This document shows, piece by piece, positions 11,816-23,429 of a stretch of DNA of 64,000 nt; position 1 is the first letter of the stretch, and each line of letters opens with the position of its first letter. The notes under the pieces are model-generated. The model worked only from the letters and a program-made list of their open reading frames with translations. It had not been told where the DNA came from and did not search any database. Made by a program: the position numbers and the translations under genes. The DNA is from Trifolium pratense (taxonomy: Eukaryota; Streptophyta; Magnoliopsida; Fabales; Fabaceae), in NCBI RefSeq assembly GCF_020283565.1, contig NC_060060.1, positions 12,090,001 to 12,154,000 on the forward strand. Direction: 5' to 3'.

Positions 11816-12560
11816 AAATACATGATAATAAAATGGAAAAATAAAAACGAGAAATTAAGTGTTGCATTACATTGTATAATTGTTCGAAAATATTGTGTTA
11901 CATTGTCAATGATATATTTTCAAATTATCCACAAATTAATATTGTGTGTACAACTTTCAAGTTCTTATATTTTAGTCATACTACTGTTAACAAAAAGAAG
12001 TCATACTACTACTACTACTACCGTGCTCGCTAAGGAATTTATTAGTCATACTACCCATCAATTCGTTTTGAATGATCAATGTTTCATGTCAAAACATTTA
12101 TGTGACATTTGTTAAAAGTCAGTCACTAGTTTATGGAGACAATTTTGCAAATTTGTACACTTTATTCATTTTTTAAAATTAATGTAACCTTAAACAACAT
12201 TTATTTAGCGGAGGTAGCAATGTTTTAGTCATACTACCCAGCAATTTATTTTGAATGTTTCAATGTTTTAGAAGAAATAAAAAATGCAGTTAGGAGCACT
12301 TTGACTTAAGAAAATCAAGCTTGGTGTACCGGGAAAAACTAAATCGTTATTCACACATTTGTTATTTTAATTATTTTTACTTGGTCTACAATATTAATTT
12401 AATTGTGGGCGGAATTATTTGTGTATGGCACAAAATGTCAACATAAGTTTGCATCATTGATGTTGTTTTCAATCCACGTAATGGAAAAACATTAAAAACA
12501 ACAACCATAAAAATAAAAAATACAAATGTAGAAACAACAATAGCAAACCAAACTTGACAT
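11816..12560. other. AT-rich upstream region, no gene recognised
   Basis: AT-rich sequence with a short simple repeat (tactactactactac near 12005) and several short direct repeats of the form ttagtcatactaccca (near 12040 and 12226). No coding signal that I would defend. Confidence 0.45.
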
Positions 12561-12567
12561 CATATAA

Positions 12568-12576
12568 TATATAAAT
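12568..12576 (+). promoter_or_regulatory. probable TATA box of the 122-residue protein gene
   Basis: tatataaat lies about 105 bp before the ATG at 12682, a usual distance for a plant gene with a short leader. Position and sequence are the only evidence. Confidence 0.45.
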
Positions 12577-12681
12577 CACTATTATTATTATTATCTCATC
12601 CACAACTCTTACCAAGTCACAACCATTTTTCTTTCAAAGACATAAAATTTTGCTTTTCATACAATTGGATTCAATCCAAAC

Positions 12682-13050
12682 ATGTTTAGATCCAATAGTA
12701 CTAGAAGAGGTAATGAGAAGTATGAGAAATTAGATAAAGAATTCGGTGGAAATAATAATGGAATTTCAAATGAAGAATATTTGAAGAGGAGTATAAGTGT
12801 TGGTCCATCAAATACAAAGGCAAAGATGGCTATGGCTTCAAACTTAGGGAATATTAATCTACAAAGAAATCCAACAAAAAAAGTAAGTAGTGATAAGGAA
12901 AAGAATACTCACCCACTTTTCAATTTGTTTGATTTTGGGAAGAAAAAGAAAGCATCGTCTAAGCCTGAATTTGCAAGATATGTTGAGTATATGAAGGAAG
13001 GTGGCATGTGGGATTCAGAATCAAATAAACCTGTAATCTATTACAAATGA
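12682..13050 (+). CDS. small basic plant protein of unknown function
   Basis: Single exon, 122 residues. The N-terminal half is rich in Asn, Ser and Lys (SISVGPSNTKAKMAMASNL). The C-terminal part has a basic stretch FGKKKKASSKPEF followed by ARYVEYMKEGGMWDSESNKP and a final VIYYK. The pattern of a conserved C-terminal Tyr/Trp-containing block after a variable polar N-terminus is one I associate with small uncharacterised plant proteins, but I cannot name a domain. No signal peptide or membrane segment is evident. A TATA-like box and a T-rich leader upstream, and a clean stop followed by AT-rich sequence, support a real gene. I do not know its function. Confidence 0.75.
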   Translation: MFRSNSTRRGNEKYEKLDKEFGGNNNGISNEEYLKRSISVGPSNTKAKMAMASNLGNINLQRNPTKKVSSDKEKNTHPLFNLFDFGKKKKASSKPEFARYVEYMKEGGMWDSESNKPVIYYK

Positions 13051-13952
13051 TATTTGTCTTGCTTAGTTTTTGAACTCTAAGTGTTAATTAGTGTTTGTAT
13101 AAAATAGAGTTTGAATTTCATATCATATCATATTTGTATAAGACTAAGAGGATATAGATCAAAATATAAATGATTTTGTTCTTCATCATTGATATGATGT
13201 ATGTATACATGCATCTATCTTGAATAATAATGATATAAGCAACTATTTTGAACCATGTCAAAATTTCTTTCACCATGGTAGCTATCATTAAGTAGCTTCA
13301 AGGTTGCCATGCGTTTGTATGCTTCTCAATGTGGATTCAAACATACAATAAATTTGTGTTTAGCATTATAAATTAGTTTGTTAAAAAAAATAAATCATAA
13401 TTTTGATTTGTAGAAGCTTGTGTTAAAATATGTAGATTGAGCATAGAATGTTTTAGTAGTGAAATCGACCAAATTAATGAGAAAATTTTAAGGATGAGGA
13501 TCATCACCTTCGATTATTCATTATTTTTTTTCCTCTCAAGTAAAACAAGCGTAAGAAGAAAGGAGAGAAAATATAAGAAAGTAATAGAAATTCGGGTTGT
13601 CTGCAGTTACTAACTGTATGCAATCACATAGGTAGGAGATTCGTGACCGTCCAAATGAGATCGGACGATACATACCTCAAGTCCAGTCTTTTTTTTTTAA
13701 AAAAAAAAATTAAAAAATATTGTGAAAGTGAGAGGATTGGATCTAGGATATCTAAAAAAATCTTCGAACAAAAAAAAAAAAACTAAGAAATCTAACATTG
13801 AATCTTAACCCCCCTTTGATTAAAACCACACCCGTTCTTTTATGTGACTGTTCCTTTCACAAATAGACTAAACCCCAATTTTGTTATGGGCTTGGCAAGA
13901 TAGATAGGGTCCACAGAACAAAGGACCTAACCCAAAAAAAGAGAATAATGAC
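13051..13952. other. intergenic between the 122-residue protein gene and the coiled-coil gene
   Basis: 3' flank of the small gene, then AT-rich spacer with homopolymer runs (for example 13688-13710 and 13770-13783). No gene recognised. Confidence 0.4.
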
Positions 13953-14203
13953 GATATTTTCTCTTTAGGCCCCCATAATTCTTTTTCACCCTTTGGATTT
14001 TACTTTTTTGCCCTTCAATAAAAACTTCGGTTTTTACGAACCGAATTTTTTTTGCCTTGAAAAAAAATTCGGTTTCTGTTAACCGAAATTTTCCTGAATT
14101 TGAACTAGAAAAAACTTCGATTTCTGCGAACCGGAATTTTTATCAAGAACAAAATTGAAATATTGGAGGTATAAAAGATACATGGCGCCGGAGAGAAAAT
14201 ATC
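13953..14203. mobile_element. foldback element rich in AACCGAA hairpins, copy 2
   Basis: The inverted ends are gatattttctctttaggc at the left and, at the right, the complement of gatattttctctccggcgcc. The interior has hairpins such as cggtttttacgaaccgaa and cggtttctgttaaccgaa, as in the copy at 10657-10881. The flanks aataatgac and tagaatgac agree at 7 of 9 positions, consistent with an aged 9-bp target-site duplication of Mutator type. It ends about 70 bp before the probable transcribed region of the next gene. Confidence 0.7.
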
Positions 14204-15062
14204 TAGAATGACCTAAAGAGGGTCCCCACCAAGTGGCACCAACCCCTACACACCAGAAAGTCCCAAACAATTGTGGAGAACGAAAGTGTCCAAATTGAAA
14301 TTCTAGAAAAAATAAGAGAAGAAAATTCCAACGCAAAACTCAAATCTGTAAAAAGCGGTCATTGGAATAACTCCAAAACACAACAACACAAAGAATTTGT
14401 CGATATTTTCTGTTGTAAGCTCTGTGTGAACAAAACGCAAACAGTTGATAGGCAAAGAAACTTCCGCAAAATTATGAACCTTCGCACTTCTCTTCTTCCC
14501 GCCGCTTCCTCTCTTACTCTCTTTCATGCTTAAGCTTTCTTCTACCAGGTTTGTTCTTCTCTCTTTATCTCTAATCTCTATCGTCTTTTTTATTGGTAAT
14601 TATGCAGCATCTTTTTTAACTTCTCTCTTTTTGCTTTTTCGCGGTTTCAATTTTTGAATTTCGATTATACTTTATGTTTAATTTTTGTTTTTTGCTGGTT
14701 TTATTGGGAAAATTTATATGTCAATATTGTTGTTTTTTTTTTCTTTCAACATGTTGAAGGAAGGATGAAAGATTAAAGATGGCACGAGAATATGTTTATG
14801 GGAATGCATCTTTTGACTATTGGGTATTAAAAAAATTGTACTTTTTCTACATCAAACAAGTGTGCATCAAAGTAGATTATTTGAGTTTTATTTTTTTTAC
14901 TTTTTTTGCATTTATTTGTTTCCAAGTATTTGCAATTTGTATATGTTGGTGGTTTGGGTAGAATAAAACAATTTGTATATTTTTTTTTTATAGATTTAAT
15001 CATGTATTAATGGTAGCTTAAGATTGCAGAATTAGGGATTTGGATAGAATGTAGATATAGAG

Positions 15063-15351
15063 ATGTTTGGATGGACTTATTTGAGCTTATCAGCTGAAAT
15101 AAGCACTTGTGATACTATTTGGGAGAATTTTTGGGAACAGCTTAGGACATGGACATGTCCATAGGCTGTTTTCAACTCATTCTGACAAGCTCCAAGATAG
15201 CTTATGAAAATACTTATAGCTAATATGAAAATAGTTTGACTTTATTTTATCTTTTGTTATAGAAATAGCTGATACATAAGCACTTATATGAAATGCGGCT
15301 AAGCACTTACTATAAGCGTATAATTAAGTTGTTTATCGAAACGGGGTCGTA
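15063..15351. mobile_element. MITE in the 5'-UTR intron (aagcacttatatgaa type)
   Basis: A stretch of about 290 bp with degenerate inverted ends (gtttggatggacttatttga at the left, ttgtttatcgaaac at the right) and the internal phrases catgtccataggctgttttc and taagcacttatatgaaatg. I recognise this type as a common legume non-autonomous element, from memory. It lies in the intron before the first coding exon of the coiled-coil gene. Confidence 0.55.
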
Positions 15352-15426
15352 GATTCCTAAAATTTGTGCTTGAGTGGGAAGCTTTATTGAAGTATTGACT
15401 TTTATATGTCTTTTTTATTTACAGAC

Positions 15427-17847
15427 ATGCCGACTTTTACTGCAATAGCATTGGATAGGTTATTAGAATCTGGAGCTTCCAAGCCAAGTGATAAACCTGT
15501 TCCAGCTTCAATGCCAATACCGAAATCTCATACACTTGAGAGGACTACTAGTGCTCCAGCTTTGAAAAAGAAAGTTCCCCGTCCTCCGTTAAAGCCATCA
15601 CTTTATACCACACCTGAGGTGAAACAACTTCCAGTTGTAGATTCGCCTTCTTCATTCCCACCATCACCATACATTATTAACCACAAACGTCGTGGCCCAC
15701 GCCTTCAAAAGAGTGCATCTGAGGCCAGTGTGCTATCCAAGCAGAATGCTTCCGGAGATGAAAAGGTTAATGATAAGAGCTTTGATACTTGTTCTGCAAG
15801 TTCAGCTGGTGATCTCCAATTCAGTTTTACAAACCCTGAACCGGTTGAAGAGGAGCATGTGAATGGTGTCTGTGGTGGGGAATTTGATAGATGCAAAGGA
15901 AGCGAGCTGGTGAATGGACACAAAGAACCCGAGAATAGCAGCAATACAAATGGTTCGCTCGGGGAAAATGGGCCTGCATTGAATACGGAAAGAGATACAG
16001 AGATTGAAGACTTCTTTGACCCTCAAGATTCAATGAGTTGCACAAGCAACACAGACGTGGAAGAGAATCCTGGGACAGATCTATCTTTGAAATTCAGCAG
16101 TCCTGGTGGGGAGTTTTATGATGCTCGGGAAGGTAAACTGGTTTGAGGCTTTACTGCCAAATTTTCCATTGCAAATGAACATTGCAACCATAGCTATTTT
16201 TTCCTTACTTTTTTCTCAACGTCGTAACTTATTGGTCATGCAGCTGTGATTAAAGGGATATGTCAGTTTTGCATGGATATATCAATCATTTTGCATATTT
16301 CACACACTGATTAAATAGGGGAGCAAAGAGAGGATCATCACTTCTGTAATGGGGTTTCTTAGAAATGTTTCATGTCATATATTAGCTTACTTGTTTCTTC
16401 TCTTCCTGTAGAGCTATCATCGGATACTGCTTCTCAAAGTTCTGCACATGATGTTGAATCTGAATTGCGTGAAATGAGATTGAGTCTATTGATGGAAATA
16501 GAGAAGCGGAAGCAAGCTGAGGAATCCCTAAACAACATGAGAAGTCAATGGGAGAGTATTAGGCAGGGGTTGTGTTTAGCGGGAATTGTTTTGCCTGCAG
16601 ATCTTAATGCTGTAGCCGAGGGTGAGCAGCTGAATTCTGATCCTGTGGAAGACCTATGTCAACAACTTTATGTTGCTAGGTTCATATCAAATACTATTGG
16701 GAGAGGAACTGTCAGAGCTGAGGTGGAGATGGAGATGGAAGCTCAACTAGAGTCGAAGAACTTTGAGATTGGTCGGCTGTTGGAACGTCTTCACTGTTAT
16801 GAGACAATGAATCATGAGATGTCTCAGCGAAACCAGGAAGCAGTCGGTAAGACTTATATCACATCTTTAATCTGCAATTGTTTTGACTGTGTGAACAAAA
16901 ATCATTTATCTAATTATAATTAGATATATCTATTCAACTAGTGGAAATTTGTTTTGTCATGTTTCCCCTCATAACACTTCCTACTTATCTTACGTTGCAT
17001 TTAAATTGATGCATATGTGTGTGTCATAAGTCATCAATCCTTATTGTTTAGTTGTGCTGAACTTCTTATTGGTGTTAGTACACATTATGCTTGACATGTG
17101 CTACTATTGCATGATGCGTCCTGAAGCTATGGTGGCTCTTGACTGCTTCGGTCTTTTATGCAAGTTCTTTATTCTCTTCAAAGCATGTAGTTGGTTTACT
17201 TCTTGTATTTGGTTTACTTGAATGCTTTCTGAATAATAGGTATATTGAATCTTATGAAAAAAGTGGACTTTTGCATGGAATGAGACTTTTGTAAGAGTGA
17301 TGTTTGTTTACTTGCTAGGTTTGCGTAAATTTAATTTTGCGGGGTATTATTTTTTATTGGTTTTTATTGTATTAAGAGGACAAACCCAAGATGCTATAGT
17401 TAGTGAAACCTTCACCGATTGAAACTAGTTTTATTCTAGTGGATCCAAATCCATTATCCAAGGATATTAACCAGCCTAATACGGCTTTTCTACGAGCCCG
17501 GGCCTGTGATTTTTCACAGACTAGATGATATTCTATTTGCACAAAAACACAAAAGTATAAGATCATATTATAAACATTGCATTATTTTGTGTTCAGGTTA
17601 AAGTATGTCTTGTTTTATTCAGCTTGCTTAATATTCAATCTTATTTATGTGATTTCTGTCTTGTGTAGAGATGGCACGACGCGAGAGGCAAAGAAAGCGC
17701 AGAAGGCAGAAATGGATTTGGGGTTCCATTACGACTGTGATTGCACTTGGTACTACAGCAGTAGCATTGTCTTATCTTCCAGTAGGCAGAGGATTGTCCT
17801 CTGCAGAAGACCATCTGGTTCCCGAACATGAAGATACAGCTAAGTAA
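15427..17847 (+). CDS. coiled-coil protein with C-terminal membrane segment
   Basis: Three coding exons (15427-16132, 16412-16846, 17669-17847) join in frame to 439 residues. The ATG lies 3 bases into the exon that begins at 15425; a leader exon (about 14270-14548) and an intron precede it. Residues 1-235 are polar and probably disordered, with Ser/Pro-rich stretches and a basic KRRGPRLQKSASEAS segment. Residues about 250-290 (SELREMRLSLLMEIEKRKQA onward) and 335-375 look like coiled coil. A very basic cluster RRERQRKRRRQK (384-395) is followed by a hydrophobic segment at about 396-417 and a short tail of about 22 residues. This suggests a tail-anchored protein facing the cytosol. I recognise it only as a plant-specific uncharacterised type and assign no function. 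Confidence 0.88.
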
Positions 17848-18611
17848 TTCTCCCCATAGTTTCTAACAGTGAATCCTTGTTACTAATATACTTTAGGAGA
17901 AAAAAATAAGTTATACATGCCACGATGTGGTTAACTCATCGCTTTGATCAGTTACAATTTTCTGGCATCTGGAGTATGTCCATAATCTAGTCTAGATATA
18001 TAAAAGAATGTATCTTTCACTGGAAACCATTGTAGGTTATTGTAGTGTTTTGAACCATATGATAGAGCGATATTTCATAGTATCCTACGCGTTCGAGCCA
18101 GCTGTGTCACTTTGGCTGTATGATACATCTGGCACAGTGTATTATAGCATATTGTTTATGCCATTTTTGAGCATTTTTGTTTGATCTACTTAATGAGGTG
18201 AATCTATTGGGAGGTGATGAATATCGAATTTCGCCTTTTGTTTTTGTGTTGTGTCTAGTTCCCTTGGTGAACTAGCAGGTCAGTAGAATACAAACTATTA
18301 TAGCAAAAAAATCGCTGACACTACTTGTATAACTTGATGCACTTGAGCATTGTCGACTTTTTTTTAGGTAAGCATTGTCAATTGTTATAGAATACTAAAA
18401 TCATCTTTAGTAGAGATGATAACACTGTGACGAATAAAAATACTAGAAGAGATACATTTGGGAATAATAACAATAATTGTAGTTGGTTTATTTGAAGACG
18501 GTAGAAAGTTTCCTAGGTTTGAACGGATCAGCATTTGGCAAGGGCCAATGCCCCAAGTAAGAAGACTATGGGTTGATGTAAGATGATAATTAAAAAATGA
18601 GATATTCTTTT
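17848..18611. other. intergenic after the coiled-coil gene
   Basis: 3' flank followed by unremarkable AT-rich DNA. No gene, splice pattern or clear repeat seen. Confidence 0.4.
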
Positions 18612-18760
18612 GGGATTTGGATCCTCTTCAATTTTCCCTCATGTTTTCTCTCATTTTGCTTAATCCAATGATTGATATATGAAGGAAGAGAGAGAATCAA
18701 CCATTGGATTAAGTAAAATGAGAGAAAACATGAGGGAAAATTGGAAAGGATCCACATCCC
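18612..18760. mobile_element. 149-bp foldback MITE
   Basis: Inverted repeats of about 55 bp with few mismatches, starting gggatttggatcctcttcaa on the left and, on the right, the complement of gggatgtggatcctttccaa. The loop is short. Both sides carry ttctttt (18605-18611 and 18761-18767), a likely 7-bp target-site duplication. As RNA it would fold into a long hairpin. Confidence 0.75.
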
Positions 18761-20202
18761 TTCTTTTGCAGCCCTACTTGCTTCTCGCGTGCCCTATGCG
18801 TTTTCATTTTTACCCTTCCGCTACTTAAGTAGCGGATGTTATAAATTTTCTATATAAAATAAATGATATTTAAACAAATTTATAACATTGTACTTGTGTA
18901 GTCTATTTTCTACTAGCTATACATATAAGTATAATTCCTCTTTGATCAAAGTTGTATTATTCTGAACTCAATTGTATGTTGTCTTGAGGCATGAATCTCA
19001 ATATGTATCAGATGGATCGTTTTTTCCTAATACCTGCGTTTGGAAAAATGCGTAATTTGTTCAGATTATAGAATTTATGCGCAAAACCATCCCAATCTTT
19101 GACGTTTAAATTTTAAAATTCGAACAAATCCAATGTTTTGAGAAACTCAGGGCGAGACCGGAGTATACTATAAACCATGAACTGCAGACTGCAGTATATA
19201 TTGATTTTAGAGTACATAAATAAACTCCAAAATCCATACATACATACATACATTCATTCATGGACTTGAATCCTTGAATCCTCTCCTTCCCTACATACCA
19301 CATCTGCTAAGAGATTGAGGATCCGGATCCATCTGGTAAGGCACGAGACAATGTCTGACTCAAAATATATTAGATCTTGTGTGCTTTAATTGTGGCAGTA
19401 ATGGTGAAACACCAACGTTGCTTTGTTCATCCACATGTCGCATTATCGCTTCACACTTCCCTACGTTAATTATTTGTCCCCACCATTTTCCGTGATTAAT
19501 GCACATATATATACACTACACATACACAAACAAAACAATACATACCCCATTATTATAGCAGCCATTAATACTACATGTCTGAATCTCTGAATAATCGAAC
19601 AAATTAGTATCCACTGGGAAGTACTAGAAGTAATTTTCCATTATTGTTTCTACTACTACTTACTCAACCAAATCTTGTGGCCCTCTAAGAAATCATAGAT
19701 TATAACTTGACCTTGACGGTGGCGTTTATTTTTTATGTAAATCAACTATATTTGTATTTTTCTTACACGACTAAAGATTAATTTTTAAATTTTGTGGAAT
19801 TTAAATTGACAGTAATTTTATTTTTTTGGCAAGAATTGACAGTAAATTTTAAATTGCAGTGTAATTGTGATATTGTTGTGAAATGCATTGGAGAATCAAT
19901 AGAGCTCGTGGTTGATCTTCCAAATCCCGATCCGCTTCTTCCCCTTTTTCAATGTATTAAACTTATCGGTCGGTCGGGATTAAGGAAAAGCCGATTTCCA
20001 TCTTTTATCAGGACCCGAAAATCTAGTTACCATAAGTTTATTTTTGCAAAATTACAATAGCCCACTTTAATAGACAGTTTAAAACATATAAAATAAGTGC
20101 CTATGGTAAATGATTTATGTAAATTTTTTCAATAATGAATGATAAAATAAACTTAAATTATTTAACTGTAAACTGTTTTATAAACTATTCTAATTTTTGT
20201 CC
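18761..20202. other. intergenic, no gene recognised
   Basis: AT-rich DNA with a small tetranucleotide run of catacatacatacattcatt type at 19236-19260. A short open frame at 19794-20060 has no recognisable domain and I do not call it a gene. Confidence 0.4.
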
Positions 20203-20335
20203 CCGTAAGCTTAACTCAGTTGGTAGGGACGTCGCACTATATGTGCAGGAACCTGATTTCGAATTCGGAACACTTCACTTATTCACCTTTAGGGTAAATT
20301 TTCTAACCACTAAACTACTTGATAAAAAAAAACTA
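20203..20335 (+). mobile_element. tRNA-derived SINE, gagcttagctcggttggtag family
   Basis: Begins with the A-box-like aagcttaactcagttggtag, has a B-box-like ttcgaattcgg, and ends in ttctaaccactaaactactt and an A run. The layout (A box, B box, cacttattcacctt, ccactaggcta-like end, A tail) matches 49198-49323 and, in reverse, 41574-41700. Confidence 0.65.
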
Positions 20336-21179
20336 TAATTTTTTTGATGAAAACATAATTTATAAACATGTCATAAATTATTTTCATAATTTTATAAAGA
20401 AGTCTCATAAATACTTATATCAATAAATAAACTACTTAGAAATCAATTGAAGCCTAATGATATTTGAGATATGGGCAGATGTTGCTGCCACAACCAACAA
20501 AGAATGTGGATCAAAATTAAATAGTCCACACTATGGCACGTGGTGGATCAGATGCTAGATAGAGATTGCAAAACAAGAGAAGCCTTTATCAAAGGGAAAA
20601 TATTCTTTCTTTTATAAAGTGAAATAGATAGGTTAATTTTCAATGTCGCTGCATACTCTTTTTGTGGTTTTGGCAAAAACTTAAAAAAAAATCTCATGTT
20701 CATAAACTTGCAAATATATCCTGGTGAGGTTATAGAACTTCCATATTTATTTTTCTTCATTTGCTACGCAATAATTGAGGGCTATATATCTGGGTTCCAG
20801 TACTGCAGTTCCTTGTTCCACTTCTACCCTGCATCTGCATATACTCCAGTAAATATTTATTTAGATCCAATGAACATTGGTTATTGTCGGTGCATTTCAA
20901 ATAAGTAGTGCTAGTAAAAAAACTTGAGTTAAAACTTAAGGTCTTGTTAACAATATCTCTTTAAGAATTTTAGTTAAAGAATTATTTTATTGAAAAAATT
21001 AAACATTTTAATTTTCAATACTTTGACATTTATTACTTGAACCATATTCGCCATTTATGAACATACTAGAAAAAATAAAAAAATTAGGTGTAAATTCTTC
21101 AATAATGACCTCTATTAAATTCTTCTAAGCACATAACGGTGGGATAAACCTCGTATAGAAGGGTTAAAATGTAATATAT
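20336..21179. other. intergenic, no gene recognised
   Basis: AT-rich DNA with short open frames only. No domain, splice pattern or repeat structure that I would defend. Confidence 0.4.
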
Positions 21180-21550
21180 ATGCAGTTTTTTTTGTTGACT
21201 CCGGAAGAACAACAATGTGTGCTTGTTTTCGTAATAGCTCTTGTGAGTTTACTGTTGGATTCACACAGTGGCCGCATATGGTTTTAGCAATAGAGGAGAG
21301 TGAAGCATGAACGTTACTGCAAGCCATGAATGAAACTAAGCGTAGAGGCTATGAACAAGTCCAATTCGAAAGTGACTCTCAAGTGCTTGTTGAAGCAATT
21401 CGTACCATGAGGAGAGACAACTCGGAGTTTCTTTCAATCGTTAATGATATTATTCTTGTTATGTTATCTTGTGCAAACTTTGAAGTTAAATTTATTATGA
21501 GACAAGTGAATTTCATTGCTCATACGCTAGCTAGGACGGCCAATTCTTGA
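21180..21550 (+). pseudogene. RNase H relic of a non-LTR retroelement
   Basis: An open frame at 21326-21550 gives ERV-free, plant LINE-type RNase H sequence: GYEQVQFESDSQVLVEAI, then FEVKFIMRQVNFIAHTLART. The FESDSQ block carries the conserved Asp and the HTLAR block is the C-terminal hallmark of the RVT_3-type RNase H domain. Upstream, 21215-21325 continues the same domain (CFRNSSCEFTVGFTQWPHMV and an EEAL-like stretch) but is interrupted by a stop codon. Catalytic N-terminal part is missing or too degraded to see. It could also be a fragment of a host RNase H-like gene of the same family. Non-functional as it stands. Confidence 0.65.
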
Positions 21551-21732
21551 ACTAGTTTTCATATATTTGAGATTATTTTTTCATGTATTGAAATTTTGGT
21601 GATTAATGAAATATATTGAAAACAAGCATAGGATCTTACAACTTCCAATTGATGCATGATGAGTTGATGACTAAAAAAAGTTATGCATGACCATTTAACA
21701 ATTATTTTGATAATAACGTAAGGAATAATTAT

Positions 21733-22311
21733 TAAAATGATTGTTCTCTGTTCTTTGCATTTTTTTTCTCTCATCTCCTAAGTTCTAACCTTAGCCGTCA
21801 CCTTTTTTCTTCTTCTTAGTTTATCAAAGAGGGGTGATTTCAGGTCAAATCTTCTTGACCTAAAATCACCCCTCCAAATTGTTTTTTCTTTCTCGTTATT
21901 AAATAAGTGTGATTTTTCACATATTTGTTTGGTTTTGTGTTATTTTTTATCCCGTCCTTGTGCGGTGTATTCTGTTGTGCCGTCTCTGTGCGGTGTATTT
22001 TGTTTTCCCGTCTTTGTGCGGTGTTCATTTGTTTCAGGTTGAAGGATTAGATCCGATCAAGTACAAATCTATCCAATGTCGACTTTTGTGTTATCAACGC
22101 TGCAGATCTGGGGGCATGGACATTTCAGACACTTCAATATAGTCATATATGTAGGCTTATGTAATTTGCCGTTTTATGCTATTAACATGGATGTTGTGAG
22201 TTTGTTTGCAGATTCATCCTTTTTGTTTTTAGCAAATTTGAATTTGTATTACATCGATGTACTCTATCAGTTTTAATGAATGAATATCCTTTATTTTTAG
22301 TAAAAAAAAAC
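21733..22311 (+). mobile_element. retroposon of the CCGTCTT-unit family, copy 2, with 18-bp duplication
   Basis: A 579-bp insertion flanked by an exact 18-bp direct repeat, aacgtaaggaataattat, at 21715-21732 and 22312-22329. It ends in an A run. Inside, from left: a strong hairpin at about 21829-21875 (aggggtgatttcaggtcaa and its near-complement), three tandem units of about ccgtctttgtgcggtgtatt (21950-22027), then a block shared with the copies at 11515 and 35493. Poly-A tail and long duplication show LINE-machinery mobilisation. No clear tRNA-like boxes were seen. Confidence 0.8.
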
Positions 22312-22483
22312 AACGTAAGGAATAATTATCGTACCAATAAAAAAAACGTAAGGAAACAATGAGAAATCAATTGAACTTTATCAATACCTTTTTTTCAAAT
22401 TAATTGTGTTCATATTTTAAAAATAAAAGATATTTTATTGTAGATAGATAGATAATAATTGTATAGTAAAATTTAATATTTTT

Positions 22484-22636
22484 TTTGGGCTTTCACCATC
22501 GGTTTAATCTCGTCTGGAGGTCAGTTCTGACATCAATTAGTTTCAGCCATCTTTCAATCGCAATTATGGGAATCGAACCGTGATCTTCACTATCAAGTTT
22601 AACGTTAATTATCACTGAACCGACTAACAATTTAGT
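22484..22636 (-). mobile_element. tRNA-derived SINE with 15-bp duplication
   Basis: A 153-bp insertion with an exact 15-bp direct repeat, aaatttaatattttt, at 22469-22483 and 22637-22651. On the - strand there is an A-box-like ttagtcggttcagtgataat and a B box cggttcgattccc; the A-rich tail is at the left end. A degraded relative lies at 358-512. Confidence 0.8.
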
Positions 22637-22807
22637 AAATTTAATATTTTTGGTTGGAGAAGTTGGTATCATTGTAAAGCCTCGTCTTAAAAGTGTGGCA
22701 GTTGGTTTACCCACCTTTAGGTGTCGGTACCAGGGACTCACGGTGGACCAATTTGTGCGGCTACAATTAACTTGAGGCTCATATTACTTTTTTAGTAATA
22801 ATAATAT

Positions 22808-23205
22808 GAGTCAGGATCCGTTGACACCAACTAGTTTGACACCAAATGTTACACCTCTCAATAACGTTTTAACCGATATAAATTTTATAAAATCCACCGT
22901 TGGATTGAAAGTTTACATCATATAGATCATTTGTGTAAAATTTCAGACAAATCCAAAATCATTTGATATGCTATTGAGACACATAAAGATTAACGGCATT
23001 TAAAAAAATACAAAAACCGTTAATTTTGATGTATCTCAATAACATATCAAATGATTTTGGATTTATTTGAAATTTTACACAAATGATCTATATGATGTAA
23101 ACTTTCAATCCAACGGTGGATTTTATAAAATTTATATCGGTTAAAACGTTATTGAGAGGTGTAACATTTGGTGTCAAACTAGTTGGTGTCAGCGGATCCT
23201 GACTC
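22808..23205. mobile_element. 398-bp near-perfect palindromic MITE
   Basis: The two halves are inverted repeats of roughly 180 bp with few differences. They begin with gagtcaggatcc (22808-22819) and end with ggatcctgactc (23194-23205). A short central spacer of about 30 bp lies around 23000. Both flanks carry taataataat, a possible target-site duplication. There is no coding capacity. A transcript through it would fold into a very long hairpin, a typical source of small RNAs. Confidence 0.85.
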
Positions 23206-23429
23206 TAATAATAATTAGAGTAAAAATAAAATGACTTTTCTATTTTTTATTGATTTTTTTAAAAAAAAGGTCAAGAGAAAAAATATATTAACAAAATCGT
23301 AACAAAATACAAGAATTGCTAAGAACAAATTATATAAAAAGAAGACATATGAAGGGAGAGTCAATAGCCTTACTCGAACCAATGAAGACATCAGGGTAAA
23401 GAGGCATAACTTATGTTATTTTTGAGCTG

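Noticed and set aside
14779..14961. 60-codon frame in the leader intron of the coiled-coil gene
   Set aside because: Falls in an intron, hydrophobic by chance from T-rich sequence.
15705..16045. - strand frames within the coiled-coil gene
   Set aside because: Antisense shadows of a coding exon; no own features.
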